In this document: positions 7,250 through 15,637 of the stretch, in pieces
Layout: every line of letters starts with the position of its first letter
Position numbering within the stretch: position 1 is the stretch's first letter
Source of the DNA: an uncultured Streptococcus sp.
GTDB lineage: Bacteria; Bacillota; Bacilli; Lactobacillales; Streptococcaceae
Direction: 5' to 3'
Length of the DNA stretch: 22,237 nucleotides
Assembly: GCA_902461025.1 (NCBI GenBank)
Contig: CABPWC010000014.1
Coordinates: forward strand, 1 to 22,237
Program-made: the position numbers and the translations under genes
The notes under the pieces: generated by a model
Seen by the model: only the letters and a program-made list of their open reading frames with translations
What the model was told of the DNA's origin: nothing
The model's database searches: none

Positions 7250-9616
7250 ATGGAAGTTTATTTTACAGGTACGATTGAACGTATTATTTTTGAAAATATC
7301 AGCAACTTTTACCGTATTCTCCTTTTAGATATCGATGATACCAATGCCGAAAACTTTGATGATTTTGAAATCATTGTTACAGGGACCATGGCTGATGTCA
7401 TTGAGGGAGAGGAATACACTTTTTGGGGGCAGATTGTCCAACACTCCAAATACGGGGAACAACTCCAAATCACTCGCTACGAACGAGCAAAGCCAACTAG
7501 TAAAGGATTGGTCAAGTATTTTTCAAGTAGCCACTTCAAAGGGATTGGTCTTAAAACTGCCCAAAAAATTGTGGAACTCTATGGAGACAATACCATCGAT
7601 GAAATTCTGGAGCATCCTGAGAAGCTCGAAACCATCTCAGGACTATCTTCCAAAAGTCGTGAGGCCTTCGTTTCTACCCTCCGCCTCAACTACGGTACAG
7701 AAATGATCTTGGCCAAACTTGCTAACTACGGGATTCCAAATAAATTAGCTATTCAAATCCAGGATACTTATAAAGAGGAAACCATCGATATTGTTGAAAA
7801 TTATCCTTATCAGTTAGTAGAGGATATCAAAGGCTTGGGCTTTACCATCGCTGACCAATTAGCAGAAGAACTTGGCATTGAAAGTCAGGCCCCCGAACGT
7901 TTCCGAGCAGGACTCATTCATAGCCTTTTAAACGCTTGCATGGAAAGTGGCGACACTTATATTGAAGCTAGAGACTTATTAGAAAAGACTCTAGATCTAC
8001 TGGAATCCTCACGTCCTGTAGAACTGGAACCAAGTCAACTTTCTCAAGAACTGTCCAACCTCATCGAAGAAGAAAAAGTCCAACAGATTGACACTAAAAT
8101 CTTTGATAACAGTCTCTTTTTTGCAGAAGAAGGGATTCATAATCACCTCATTCGTATCCTTGAAAAAAAAGAAAGCGAACAACACGAAACAAAAAACATC
8201 CAGGAGCATATCGCAAGGGTTGAGGAAGAATTAGGCATTCAATACGATACCATTCAAAAACAGGCCATCTGCGATGCTATCCAAAACAAGGTCTTTATCC
8301 TGACAGGTGGACCTGGTACGGGTAAAACCACTGTTATCAATGGTATTATTGCTGTCTATGCTCTATTAGAGGGACTGGACCTTAAAAAGAAAAGTAGTCT
8401 ACCGATTCTCCTAGCTGCTCCCACTGGTCGTGCAGCGCGTCGTATGAATGAACTGACAGGCTTGCCTAGTGCAACCATTCACCGCCACTTGGGGATGACT
8501 GGAGACGACGACACTAGCCATTTGGAAGATTATCTAGATGCTGACTTTATCATCGTAGATGAGTTTTCCATGGTAGATACCTGGTTAGCCAATCAACTCT
8601 TCTCAAACATCTCCTCTAATAGTAAAATTCTCATCGTTGGAGATAGTGACCAGTTGCCATCGGTTAGCCCTGGTCAAGTTCTGGCTGACTTACTCCAGAT
8701 TCCAAGTATCCCGCAGACGAGATTGGAACGAATATATCGTCAGAGCGAAGAATCAACCATTGTCACCCTTGCTAGTCAGATTCGTCAGGGAATTTTGCCT
8801 GCAGATTTCACCCAGAAAAAAGCAGACCGTTCCTACTTTGAAATTGCTAGTAATCATATCCCAGCTACCATTGAAAAAATCCTAGACGCAGCCATTAGAA
8901 GTGGTATCCCTGCTCGAGACATCCAAGTTCTTGCTCCTATGTATCGTGGTGCAGCAGGAATCGATGCCATCAATCAACTCATGCAAGAACTACTTAATCC
9001 TCTTCAAAAGGGACAAATTAGTTTTGAAGCAAGCCAATTTCAGTATCGTACGGGAGATAAGGTCATTCATCTGGTCAACGATGCAGAAGTCAATGTTTTT
9101 AACGGAGACCTAGGCTACATTACGGACCTCATCCCTGCTAAATACACCGAGTCCAAACAGGATGAAATGATGATTGATTTTGATGGAAACGAGGTTTCCT
9201 ATCCTCGAAATGAATGGTACAAGATCCGTCTTGCCTATGCCATGAGTATCCATAAGTCACAAGGGAGCGAGTTTCCAGTTGTGATTCTTCCAATTACTAG
9301 TGCTAGCAAGCGCATGCTGGAGCGTAATCTCATCTACACTGCTATTACTCGGGCCAAAAGCAAACTCATCCTACTCGGTGAACTTCAAGCCTTTGACTAT
9401 GCGACCAAACATATCGGAACAGCTCGTAAAACCTATCTGATTGAACGTTTCAGTGACTTAACTGAAAGTTCTGAGGAACGAAACGAGCCTGTTCTCGAAA
9501 TCACAGAACCGACGGCCCCTCATCAATCTTACATCCTAACCGAAGAAAACTGGTCTAATATTCCAGCTATGATTGGGATTAGCCACGATGACCTTCAAGA
9601 GTTTTTCGGAAAATAA
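7250..9616 (+). CDS. recD2: RecD2 ATP-dependent 5'-3' DNA helicase
   Basis: A 788-residue superfamily 1B helicase of the RecD-like type found in bacteria without RecBC partners; it unwinds DNA with a 5' overhang and acts in repair and recombination. The N-terminal part (1-75) is an OB-like region, 85-215 holds tandem helix-hairpin-helix repeats (GIGLKT, ISGLSSKS, IKGLGFT), and the motor follows with Walker A GGPGTGKTT at 353-361 and Walker B VDEFSMVD including Asp437-Glu438. The UvrD-like C-terminal helicase motifs are IHKSQGSEFPVVILP and YTAITRAK. AAAGGA 5 bases before the ATG is a good ribosome binding site. A hairpin separates it from lepB and no clear promoter was seen in the 90-base gap, so it may rely on read-through or on a promoter I cannot recognise. 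Confidence 0.94.
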   Translation: MEVYFTGTIERIIFENISNFYRILLLDIDDTNAENFDDFEIIVTGTMADVIEGEEYTFWGQIVQHSKYGEQLQITRYERAKPTSKGLVKYFSSSHFKGIGLKTAQKIVELYGDNTIDEILEHPEKLETISGLSSKSREAFVSTLRLNYGTEMILAKLANYGIPNKLAIQIQDTYKEETIDIVENYPYQLVEDIKGLGFTIADQLAEELGIESQAPERFRAGLIHSLLNACMESGDTYIEARDLLEKTLDLLESSRPVELEPSQLSQELSNLIEEEKVQQIDTKIFDNSLFFAEEGIHNHLIRILEKKESEQHETKNIQEHIARVEEELGIQYDTIQKQAICDAIQNKVFILTGGPGTGKTTVINGIIAVYALLEGLDLKKKSSLPILLAAPTGRAARRMNELTGLPSATIHRHLGMTGDDDTSHLEDYLDADFIIVDEFSMVDTWLANQLFSNISSNSKILIVGDSDQLPSVSPGQVLADLLQIPSIPQTRLERIYRQSEESTIVTLASQIRQGILPADFTQKKADRSYFEIASNHIPATIEKILDAAIRSGIPARDIQVLAPMYRGAAGIDAINQLMQELLNPLQKGQISFEASQFQYRTGDKVIHLVNDAEVNVFNGDLGYITDLIPAKYTESKQDEMMIDFDGNEVSYPRNEWYKIRLAYAMSIHKSQGSEFPVVILPITSASKRMLERNLIYTAITRAKSKLILLGELQAFDYATKHIGTARKTYLIERFSDLTESSEERNEPVLEITEPTAPHQSYILTEENWSNIPAMIGISHDDLQEFFGK

Positions 9617-9629
9617 AGCACAAGAGAGA

Positions 9630-9772
9630 GTGGGACAGAAATCGGTAATTCATTAGAATTCGATTTCGTCGTCCCGCCTCCGCACAGTTGAGTAGGGCTG
9701 TAAAAGCTGATGAAATCAGCCTAGTAGAGCCCACTCAACCACTGCGTCTTGCTCGACAATCCAAAGACAATT
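9630..9772. repeat. Structured intergenic element with nested imperfect inverted repeats
   Basis: The 198-base gap between the convergent recD2 and tig genes has no reading frame. Its body folds into two compound hairpins. The first (9632-9675) pairs GGGAC with GTCCC, AAATCG with CGATTT and AATTC with GAATT. The second (9681-9746) pairs CGCA with TGCG, GTTGAGT with ACTCAAC, GGGCT with AGCCC, and GCTGAT with ATCAGC around a GAA loop. TGGGACA at 9631-9637 is mirrored by TGTCCCA at 9789-9795 within the tig terminator, so the whole stretch has inverted ends. It does not match BOX or RUP as I remember them. From memory, closely similar sequence recurs in mitis-group intergenic regions, so this is probably a dispersed repeat; its name is uncertain. 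Confidence 0.7.
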
Positions 9773-9802
9773 AAAAGGCTAGGACTTTTGTCCCAGCCTT
9801 TT
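9773..9802 (-). terminator. Terminator of tig
   Basis: Arms 9773-9785 and 9790-9802 form a 13 bp stem with a 4-base loop. The one imperfect position is a G-U wobble in - strand RNA but an A-C mismatch in + strand RNA, showing that the hairpin serves the - strand gene tig, whose stop is 12 bases away. Confidence 0.9.
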
Positions 9803-9814
9803 ATCTTGTAAAAA

Positions 9815-11098
9815 TTATTTTACTGTTGCAGTGCTTGTGATCAATTCAACAGCTTTCTTGATTGTGATATCGTGTTTCAACATATCTGCTGAAAGCAAGC
9901 TTTGTACTTGGGCAACTTCCATGTTGTAATCTGCAGCCAATTGCTCGATTTCTTTTTGGATTTCTTCTTCAGTAGCGTCAAATCCTTCAGCTTTCGCAAC
10001 TGCTTCGATAACAAGGTTTGTCTTCGTGCGTGACTCAGCTTCTGCTTCGTATTGTTTGTGAAGGTCTTCTTGAGTAGTTCCAGTGATTTGGAAATACATG
10101 TCTGGGTTGATACCTTGACGTTGCAAGTTTCCTAGGAATTCGTTTACTGAACGGTGAACTTCTTCGTGGATCATTTCTTCTGGAAGTTCTACGATTTCAG
10201 CGTTTTCTACAGCTTTATCAATTGCTGCACCTTCAACGGCATCTTTGTATGCTTCTTCTTTAGCAGCAGCCAATTCCTTGCGGTATTTTTCTTTCAATTC
10301 AGCAAGTGTTTCAACTTCTTCATCGATATCTTTTGCAAGTTCATCGTCAAGAGCTGGAACTTCTTTAGCTTTAACTTCGTGGATAGTTGTTACGAATTTA
10401 GCTTCTTTACCTGCAAGGTCTTCTGCTTGGTAGTCTTCTGGGAATGTTACGATAACGTCAACAGTTTCACCAGCTGAGTGTCCAACCAATTGGTCTTCGA
10501 AACCAGGGATGAATTGACCTGAACCAAGTCCAAGTGAGAAGTTTTCACCTTTTCCGCCGTCAAATTCAACACCGTCGATAGAACCAACAAAGTCGATCAC
10601 AACAGTGTCGCCGTTTTCAGCAGCACCTTCTTTAATGACCAATTCAGCCAAGTTGTTGCGTTCACGTTCGATACGCTCTTCAACATCAGCGTCAGTTACT
10701 TCTTTATCTACATCAACTGATACTTCAAGGTTTTTGTATTCACCCAATTTTACTTCAGGTTTTGTAACAACTTCAGCAGTGATAACCCAATCTTGACCTT
10801 TTTCCATAGAAGTTACGTCAATTTTTGGTTGAGCAACTACTTCAAGTCCAGCTTCTTTAACAGCTGCTTCATAAGCGTCTGGTAAAAGAGCGTTCATTGC
10901 ATCTTGGTAAAGTGCTTCTTCACCAAATTTTTGGTCGAAGATAGGACGTGGAAGGTGACCTTTACGGAAACCTGGAACGTTAAGAGTTTTCTTTACTGAG
11001 TTAAATACACGGTCCAATTCTGGTTTGATTTGGTCTTGAGAGATAGTGAAAGTCAAGACACCACGGTTTGTTTCTTTGTTTTCAAATGATACAGACAT
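9815..11098 (-). CDS. tig: Trigger factor, ribosome-associated chaperone and prolyl isomerase
   Basis: A 427-residue protein of standard trigger factor length. The N-terminal ribosome-docking domain contains GFRKGHLPRPIF (about 44-55), the variant here of the GFRKGKxP signature that contacts ribosomal protein L23. An FKBP-like peptidyl-prolyl isomerase domain spans about 160-245 with GDTVVIDFVGSIDG and FIPGFEDQLVG. The C-terminal helical chaperone arms fill the rest. It meets nascent chains at the exit tunnel and assists folding and secretion. AAGGAGA lies 8 bases before the ATG. It has its own promoter at 11134-11163 and terminator at 9773-9802, so it is monocistronic. The gene immediately upstream is liaR, a different junction from that in pneumococcus. 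Confidence 0.97.
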   Translation of the reverse strand: MSVSFENKETNRGVLTFTISQDQIKPELDRVFNSVKKTLNVPGFRKGHLPRPIFDQKFGEEALYQDAMNALLPDAYEAAVKEAGLEVVAQPKIDVTSMEKGQDWVITAEVVTKPEVKLGEYKNLEVSVDVDKEVTDADVEERIERERNNLAELVIKEGAAENGDTVVIDFVGSIDGVEFDGGKGENFSLGLGSGQFIPGFEDQLVGHSAGETVDVIVTFPEDYQAEDLAGKEAKFVTTIHEVKAKEVPALDDELAKDIDEEVETLAELKEKYRKELAAAKEEAYKDAVEGAAIDKAVENAEIVELPEEMIHEEVHRSVNEFLGNLQRQGINPDMYFQITGTTQEDLHKQYEAEAESRTKTNLVIEAVAKAEGFDATEEEIQKEIEQLAADYNMEVAQVQSLLSADMLKHDITIKKAVELITSTATVK

Positions 11099-11133
11099 TC
11101 TGTCATTTCTCCTTAAAATTTTTAATACAGTCC

Positions 11134-11163
11134 ATTATACCATATAGTAGCGAATTTTTTCAA
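11134..11163 (-). promoter_or_regulatory. Promoter of tig
   Basis: On the - strand, TTGAAA (11158-11163) lies 18 bases before TATAAT (11134-11139), with TGG directly upstream of the -10 hexamer as an extended element. Initiation would be near 11127, leaving a leader of about 28 bases with the AAGGAGA site. Confidence 0.82.
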
Positions 11164-11210
11164 GTAATGGATGCGCTTTTCGTCCATGCTTCAGTTATAT
11201 CCTATATCCT

Positions 11211-11843
11211 CTAAAATTCATCAGGACCCACCAAATGATGTTGAAAAGCATAAACAGCTGCCTGGGTACGATCACTGACCTGAAGTTTGGCAAGAATATT
11301 GGAAACATGAGTTTTCACCGTCTTGAGGGAGATGAACAATTCATCAGCAATACGCTGATTCTCATAGCCCTTAGCAATCAGTTGAAGGACATCGCGTTCT
11401 CGTGCAGTTAATTCTTCGTGAAGTTCCATATGATTACGGTGGTATTCCACCTTCTTACTCACCTCTTGTTCAATGGCTAACTCTCCAGCCGCTACCTTTT
11501 GAACAGCATGGAACAATTCATCAGCACTTGATGTCTTGAGCATATAACCCCTAGCCCCAGCATTTAAGACTGGCATGATTTTTTCATTGTCTAGATAAGA
11601 AGTCACAATCAAAATTTTAGCCTCTGGCCATTCTTTGAGAATAGCTAGGGTTGCGTCAATCCCGTTGACTTCTGGCATCACAATATCCATCACAATCACA
11701 TCGGGGCGAAGATCTAAAGCTATTGCAATTCCTTCGGCTCCATTAGTTGCCTCTCCAACAACTTCTACACCATCTTGTAATTCAAAATAACTTTTTAAAC
11801 CAAGACGCACCATTTGGTGGTCATCTACTAATAATAGTTTCAT
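11211..11843 (-). CDS. liaR: LiaR response regulator of the LiaFSR envelope-stress system (pneumococcal RR03 type)
   Basis: A 210-residue NarL/LuxR-type response regulator. The receiver (1-120) has the acidic pair Asp7-Asp8, phosphoacceptor Asp53 in IVMDIVMP, and the conserved Thr/Ser and Lys (Lys104 region, GYMLKTSS). The C-terminal helix-turn-helix (about 145-205) carries ELTARERDVLQLIAKGYENQ and LKTVKTHVSNILAKL. It binds DNA when phosphorylated by LiaS; the regulon in streptococci includes cell-envelope stress genes and usually its own operon. It starts 18 bases after the liaS stop, with AAAGGA about 6 bases before its ATG. No convincing terminator follows its stop; only a weak 5 bp inverted repeat lies before the tig promoter. 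Confidence 0.95.
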   Translation of the reverse strand: MKLLLVDDHQMVRLGLKSYFELQDGVEVVGEATNGAEGIAIALDLRPDVIVMDIVMPEVNGIDATLAILKEWPEAKILIVTSYLDNEKIMPVLNAGARGYMLKTSSADELFHAVQKVAAGELAIEQEVSKKVEYHRNHMELHEELTARERDVLQLIAKGYENQRIADELFISLKTVKTHVSNILAKLQVSDRTQAAVYAFQHHLVGPDEF

Positions 11844-11861
11844 TTTATTTCCTTTTGTTCA

Positions 11862-12851
11862 TCAATCCAGCAAGGGTATACGAATATCCACTGCCAACCC
11901 CTGCTTGGGCGCTGTTAATAGTTGGATGGTCCCCGCCATATCTTCCACTCGTTCTTTGATATTCCTTAGTCCATAGCTAAGTTCATCAACATCACCTAGC
12001 TGAAAGCCACGACCATTGTCTACTACCTTTAACTGCAACTCTGTTTCCGTTTGATAAAGATAAACATCCAGACAAGAAGCCTGGGCATGACGAAGCGTAT
12101 TACTGAACAATTCTTGGACGATACGAAAGACATGCTCCTCAATCTTTTTAGGTAGTTGGTCTACCTGATGTTTAAAGCTGACTTTGAGTTCACTTTTTTC
12201 TTCCAATTCTTTGAGAAGCAACTGAATCCCCTCAACCAGACTCTTTTGTTCCAGTTCGATTGGTCGTAAATGTAAAAGTAGAATACGTAAATCTCTTTGG
12301 GCTGTCTCCAAAATAGCTGTCACACTCTGGAGTTGTGTCTGCATCTTCTCTTTGTCTAATCTGGAAGCTTGTTGACTGAGTCCTGATAACATCATATGGG
12401 CCGCAAAAATTTCCTGACTAACTGTGTCGTGCAAGTCACGCGCAATTCGCTTGCGCTCCTTTTCAATAACCTGCTCTTCCTTGACCAAGACTTGATTATC
12501 TGCTTTTTGAATAGCTTCTGTCAACAAAGCAAGCTTGCCTGATAAATTTTTAAAACTTGCGTCTAAGTCGGCATCCCCAAGACTTTTAATATCTTTACCA
12601 GTCAGCAGATTTTTAAGATTTGCTTGGATTCTTCTTCTTGAAATTTCGTCAACCATTGTCCAAAATAGGACTAATAAAAAGGCTAGAGCAAGACTAAACA
12701 TCAAAGCTAGAAATAGGACTTTTTCTGTCTTCTCTATATCTTGGAAAAGAGAAGTCCACTCCAAATCTAAGACCTTAAAAATACTTCGAAATAGAAAAGC
12801 GACAAAGAGAACAGAGGTGAGTCCAATTAAAATATAGGGTTGTTTTTTCAT
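11862..12851 (-). CDS. liaS: LiaS sensor histidine kinase (pneumococcal HK03 type)
   Basis: A 329-residue intramembrane-sensing kinase: two N-terminal helices (about 5-25 and 45-68) are joined by a short extracytoplasmic loop of about 20 residues, too small for a ligand domain. A HAMP-like linker leads to the HisKA_3 dimerisation helix ERKRIARDLHDTVSQE with phosphoacceptor His141. The HATPase_c domain has its N box at IVQELFSNTLRHA, the G1 box VVDNGRGF and the G2-like YGLRNIKERV. It detects cell-wall antibiotic stress together with LiaF and phosphorylates LiaR. The ATG (12849-12851) overlaps the TGA of liaF (12848-12850), so synthesis of the sensor is coupled to that of its inhibitor. Confidence 0.95.
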   Translation of the reverse strand: MKKQPYILIGLTSVLFVAFLFRSIFKVLDLEWTSLFQDIEKTEKVLFLALMFSLALAFLLVLFWTMVDEISRRRIQANLKNLLTGKDIKSLGDADLDASFKNLSGKLALLTEAIQKADNQVLVKEEQVIEKERKRIARDLHDTVSQEIFAAHMMLSGLSQQASRLDKEKMQTQLQSVTAILETAQRDLRILLLHLRPIELEQKSLVEGIQLLLKELEEKSELKVSFKHQVDQLPKKIEEHVFRIVQELFSNTLRHAQASCLDVYLYQTETELQLKVVDNGRGFQLGDVDELSYGLRNIKERVEDMAGTIQLLTAPKQGLAVDIRIPLLD

Positions 12852-13546
12852 CCTCTCACCACCTCAACATCTCCAACCATGGTTGTTAAGAAAATCTTAA
12901 CACTCTTAGGACTCTTGAGATAGTCTCTGGTTTCTTGATGGAATTGTTCGTTCCGTAAAGCACGCTTAGGCTGGTCAAAGAAGGTTAAATCTCCATACAG
13001 AGAATTGACACTAAGGCTGACTTCTACATCCACTGGTACGATAATTCTTGTCGTACCTACTAGTTTTCTCAAGATGATGACATTGTCATGATTGCTCAAA
13101 ATCACATGCTCCAAATGAATAGTATCTTTCCCCATAAGACGAAAGAGATTAATATCATCAAAACGACAGGTCTGGTAGCTTGAGAAGTGATGAAGATTTC
13201 CAAACCAACGATTTTTCTCCCTCTTTACAGTTATGACATCTTCAAAGACTAGGTTGGTATCTTCTCTTTCTTGATTCATCATGGGATAAAGCAAGAAAAG
13301 GCTGTATATCAAGGCCACAAAGATAGCTAAAATAACAAAGGGATTGAGCATGATAATAAAGAAAAATAGGATGCTCACTGCCACTAATATGAGGTTATTG
13401 CCCTGTCTTCCAGTATAGTATCGAATCAGCAGTAAAAACAAGAGCAAGATCAGTAGAAAACGGGAAAAATGCTCTGATACCATCATAATCAGAGCTCCTG
13501 TCAATAAACAAGCTTCAATAAATAGAAAAATTTGAAATTTTCTCAT
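12848..13546 (-). CDS. liaF: LiaF/VraT-like membrane inhibitor of LiaS
   Basis: A 232-residue protein with about four membrane helices in residues 5-90, followed by a cytoplasmic beta-rich domain (about 105-232) of the LiaF C-terminal type, ending in LTTMVGDVEVVRG. In B. subtilis and streptococci LiaF keeps LiaS in the off state until envelope damage. As first gene of liaF-liaS-liaR it sets stoichiometry; its stop overlaps the liaS start. AGAGG is 8 bases before the ATG. Directly upstream lie a TGATAAAAT extended -10 element and the terminator of fni, so the system is transcribed apart from the mevalonate genes. Confidence 0.92.
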   Translation of the reverse strand: MRKFQIFLFIEACLLTGALIMMVSEHFSRFLLILLLFLLLIRYYTGRQGNNLILVAVSILFFFIIMLNPFVILAIFVALIYSLFLLYPMMNQEREDTNLVFEDVITVKREKNRWFGNLHHFSSYQTCRFDDINLFRLMGKDTIHLEHVILSNHDNVIILRKLVGTTRIIVPVDVEVSLSVNSLYGDLTFFDQPKRALRNEQFHQETRDYLKSPKSVKIFLTTMVGDVEVVRG

Positions 13547-13566
13547 GTAACCGTCCTCTCTATTTT

Positions 13567-13575
13567 ATTTTATCA
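13567..13575 (-). promoter_or_regulatory. Probable promoter of liaF-liaS-liaR
   Basis: TGA followed by TAAAAT on the - strand forms an extended -10 about 20 bases before the liaF ATG. No consensus -35 is found at 16-18 bases, which would fit a promoter needing an activator such as LiaR, but I could not identify an operator with confidence. Confidence 0.45.
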
Positions 13576-13610
13576 CAAATCCCAAAAGTCACATCAGTCT
13601 GAGGAATGAT

Positions 13611-13642
13611 AAAGAGACCGGGACTATAATCCCGATCTCTTT
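13611..13642 (-). terminator. Terminator of the mevalonate operon
   Basis: Arms 13611-13623 and 13630-13642 give a 13 bp stem with a 6-base loop, starting 2 bases after the fni stop. The single non-Watson-Crick position is a U-G wobble in - strand RNA but a C-A mismatch on the + strand, consistent with its use for fni. Confidence 0.9.
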
Positions 13643-13644
13643 CC

Positions 13645-14646
13645 TTACATTTGATCTTTTGCTTCTTTTAATTTTCCATACAGGAGATAGTCGACCTCTT
13701 GCAAGTCCTCAATCCTTGCACAATTAAGGGCACACATAATCAAGCGTAGTTCTTCCTTCCATCCTTCAACAATGGAAATCACGACATCAACAGAGTAATT
13801 CTCAACCAGCTCTAACATCGTGCGTGATAGACCAACTGCCTTGGCTCCAAAGACCAAGCATTTGATGATATCTAGTGGATTGCGAACTCCCCCACTAACC
13901 AACAGTTCCATCTTGTCTTTCCAGTCTTGGGCATTCAGAAGAGCCTGCATGGTCGATTGACCCCAATCATTGAGGTAGTCACGTTGACCACTGCGACGGT
14001 TTTCAATATAAGCAAAGCTGGTCCCGCCACGACCAGACAAATCAACTGTTCGAATTCCCATCTCATAAGCCTTAGCAATGGTCTTCACATCCATACCAAA
14101 GCCGACCTCTTTTAAAACAAGAGGTACAGAGATTTGGTCAGCATAATCTTTCAGATTGCTTTGCCATAATCTAAATTGACGTTCACCCTCTGGCATGAGT
14201 AATTCCTGCATGACATTAACATGAACTTGCAAGAGAAGGGGATTCATCTCTTTTACTGTTTGTAATCCTAGTTCTACAGGTTTGTCTAAGCCAATATTGG
14301 TTCCAAGAAGAAGGTTAGGATGACTAGTTTTAACTGAAAAAGAATCATCTGATGGATCCTTAAGAGCAGCACTGTAGGAACCTGTTACAAATAAAATTCC
14401 ACAAGCCTCTGCCACCTGTGCCAATTTTTGATTGATTTCTCTCCCCTTGTCACTCCCACCAGTCATAGCATTGATATAAAAGGGGAAATCCCATTTTCGA
14501 CCAGCAAATTCTGTCGATAGGTCAATTTCCTCTATGTCATATAAGGGTAGCGAGGAATGAATCAATTCAACTTCATCAAAACTATTATAAGAACTTTTTT
14601 GTTCAAGGGCATAGCGGATGTGTTCATCCTTCCGATTTGTCGTCAT
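13645..14646 (-). CDS. fni: Type 2 isopentenyl-diphosphate delta-isomerase (FMN-dependent)
   Basis: A 333-residue enzyme interconverting isopentenyl and dimethylallyl diphosphate, using reduced FMN and Mg2+, unrelated to the type 1 isomerase. It shows RKDEHI at 5-10, INAMTGGS at 58-65 for flavin and substrate binding, the HVNVMQE segment at 142-148, DLSGRGGTSF at 202-211 and the phosphate-binding SGGVRN at 251-256 of a TIM barrel. It supplies both C5 units for the undecaprenyl carrier needed for wall and capsule synthesis. Its ATG lies inside mvaK2, overlapping by 23 bases, with AAGGA upstream. It is the last gene of the cluster and is followed by a strong terminator. Confidence 0.96.
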   Translation of the reverse strand: MTTNRKDEHIRYALEQKSSYNSFDEVELIHSSLPLYDIEEIDLSTEFAGRKWDFPFYINAMTGGSDKGREINQKLAQVAEACGILFVTGSYSAALKDPSDDSFSVKTSHPNLLLGTNIGLDKPVELGLQTVKEMNPLLLQVHVNVMQELLMPEGERQFRLWQSNLKDYADQISVPLVLKEVGFGMDVKTIAKAYEMGIRTVDLSGRGGTSFAYIENRRSGQRDYLNDWGQSTMQALLNAQDWKDKMELLVSGGVRNPLDIIKCLVFGAKAVGLSRTMLELVENYSVDVVISIVEGWKEELRLIMCALNCARIEDLQEVDYLLYGKLKEAKDQM

Positions 14647-15637
14647 GTCCTATCCTTTCTTGATACAAGAGCTCAATTCCTAAATCAGCCCAACGTTTTT
14701 TCAGTAATATTGTCGAATCTTGGTCAAAGCTAAGTGCGATACCACAGTCTCCACCACCAGCACCACTACTCTTCGCAACAGCTTTCAAACCTCGGCTAGC
14801 ATTTTTTAGTTGTCTGAGCGAAGGTGTGTAAATATCTGAACTCAAGTCTTCTAAGAGCAGACTAGCTTGTTCTAGTTGCTCAATCACTTTTTCTTCTTGA
14901 CCTGTCTGCAAAGCCTTCACTAAGGTAGCGACTGTTTCTTTTGAAGTCTGTAAAAAGCTAGCGTTCATATTATCCTTGATTTGCTTGACCATATGACTTG
15001 ATACAGCCACTTCCTTGGTCCAACCAACTAGAAAGTCAAATTCCAAGGCCGGTTCAACGTTCGCAATCGAAAAGCCCCACTCACGACCTAATACAGCCTG
15101 CAATTCTTCCTTTTCTAGCCAATGTGCCACTTTCTCCCGATCAAATGACTGATAGAGGACTAGGTCTTCGGAAACGATACAGGCAATGTCACCCATGGAG
15201 CCATTGTCTCCACGTTTAAGAAGTACAGCACTCGCCAATTTAAACAAGAGATCTCTGTCAGCTGGTCTTTCATAGAAAGCAAGCATGGCCTTGATGACCA
15301 AGACAACTACGCTACCACTAGAACCCAGACCAAATTTCTTACCCTCGCGCTCCATTTTCCCACGAATATCTAAAGAAAAAGGCTGCAGTTCAACTCCCTG
15401 TGCAGTTAGATACTCTTCCACCAAAGCAACTGTTTCTTGAATTAAGGCATAAGAAGCATCCGGGCGCAAATCCACACTATAGGTAAACATATCTGAGTAA
15501 AGGCGATACTCATCAGACGCTTTAATCTCAGCCGTCATATAGATAGGAATAGCTTTTAATAGTGCCAACTGTCCTGGTTCTAAAATGGCATATTCACCAG
15601 CCCAATAGAGTTTCCCACAAGTCTTAACAAGCGTCAT
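14624..15637 (-). CDS. mvaK2: Phosphomevalonate kinase
   Basis: A 337-residue GHMP-family kinase that converts phosphomevalonate to diphosphomevalonate with ATP. Visible family features are the N-terminal GKLYWAGEYAILEPG (8-22), the phosphate loop KFGLGSSGSVVV (101-112), GSMGDIA (146-152) and the C-terminal SSGAGGGDCGIAL near 294-306. It starts within the last codons of mvaD (14-base overlap) and runs 23 bases into fni, so all three are probably translationally coupled. The order kinase 1, decarboxylase, kinase 2, isomerase is the standard streptococcal arrangement, although the chemical order is kinase 1, kinase 2, decarboxylase. Confidence 0.95.
   Translation of the reverse strand: MTLVKTCGKLYWAGEYAILEPGQLALLKAIPIYMTAEIKASDEYRLYSDMFTYSVDLRPDASYALIQETVALVEEYLTAQGVELQPFSLDIRGKMEREGKKFGLGSSGSVVVLVIKAMLAFYERPADRDLLFKLASAVLLKRGDNGSMGDIACIVSEDLVLYQSFDREKVAHWLEKEELQAVLGREWGFSIANVEPALEFDFLVGWTKEVAVSSHMVKQIKDNMNASFLQTSKETVATLVKALQTGQEEKVIEQLEQASLLLEDLSSDIYTPSLRQLKNASRGLKAVAKSSGAGGGDCGIALSFDQDSTILLKKRWADLGIELLYQERIGHDDKSEG

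Noticed and set aside
9617..9814. BOX or RUP element in the recD2-tig gap.
   Set aside because: The sequence does not contain the boxA start or the RUP ends I remember. It is reported as an unnamed structured repeat instead.
10154..10477. A 107-codon Phe/Ser-rich frame on the + strand opposite tig.
   Set aside because: Its extreme phenylalanine content comes from reading Lys/Glu-rich tig codons backwards. No promoter or start signal supports it.
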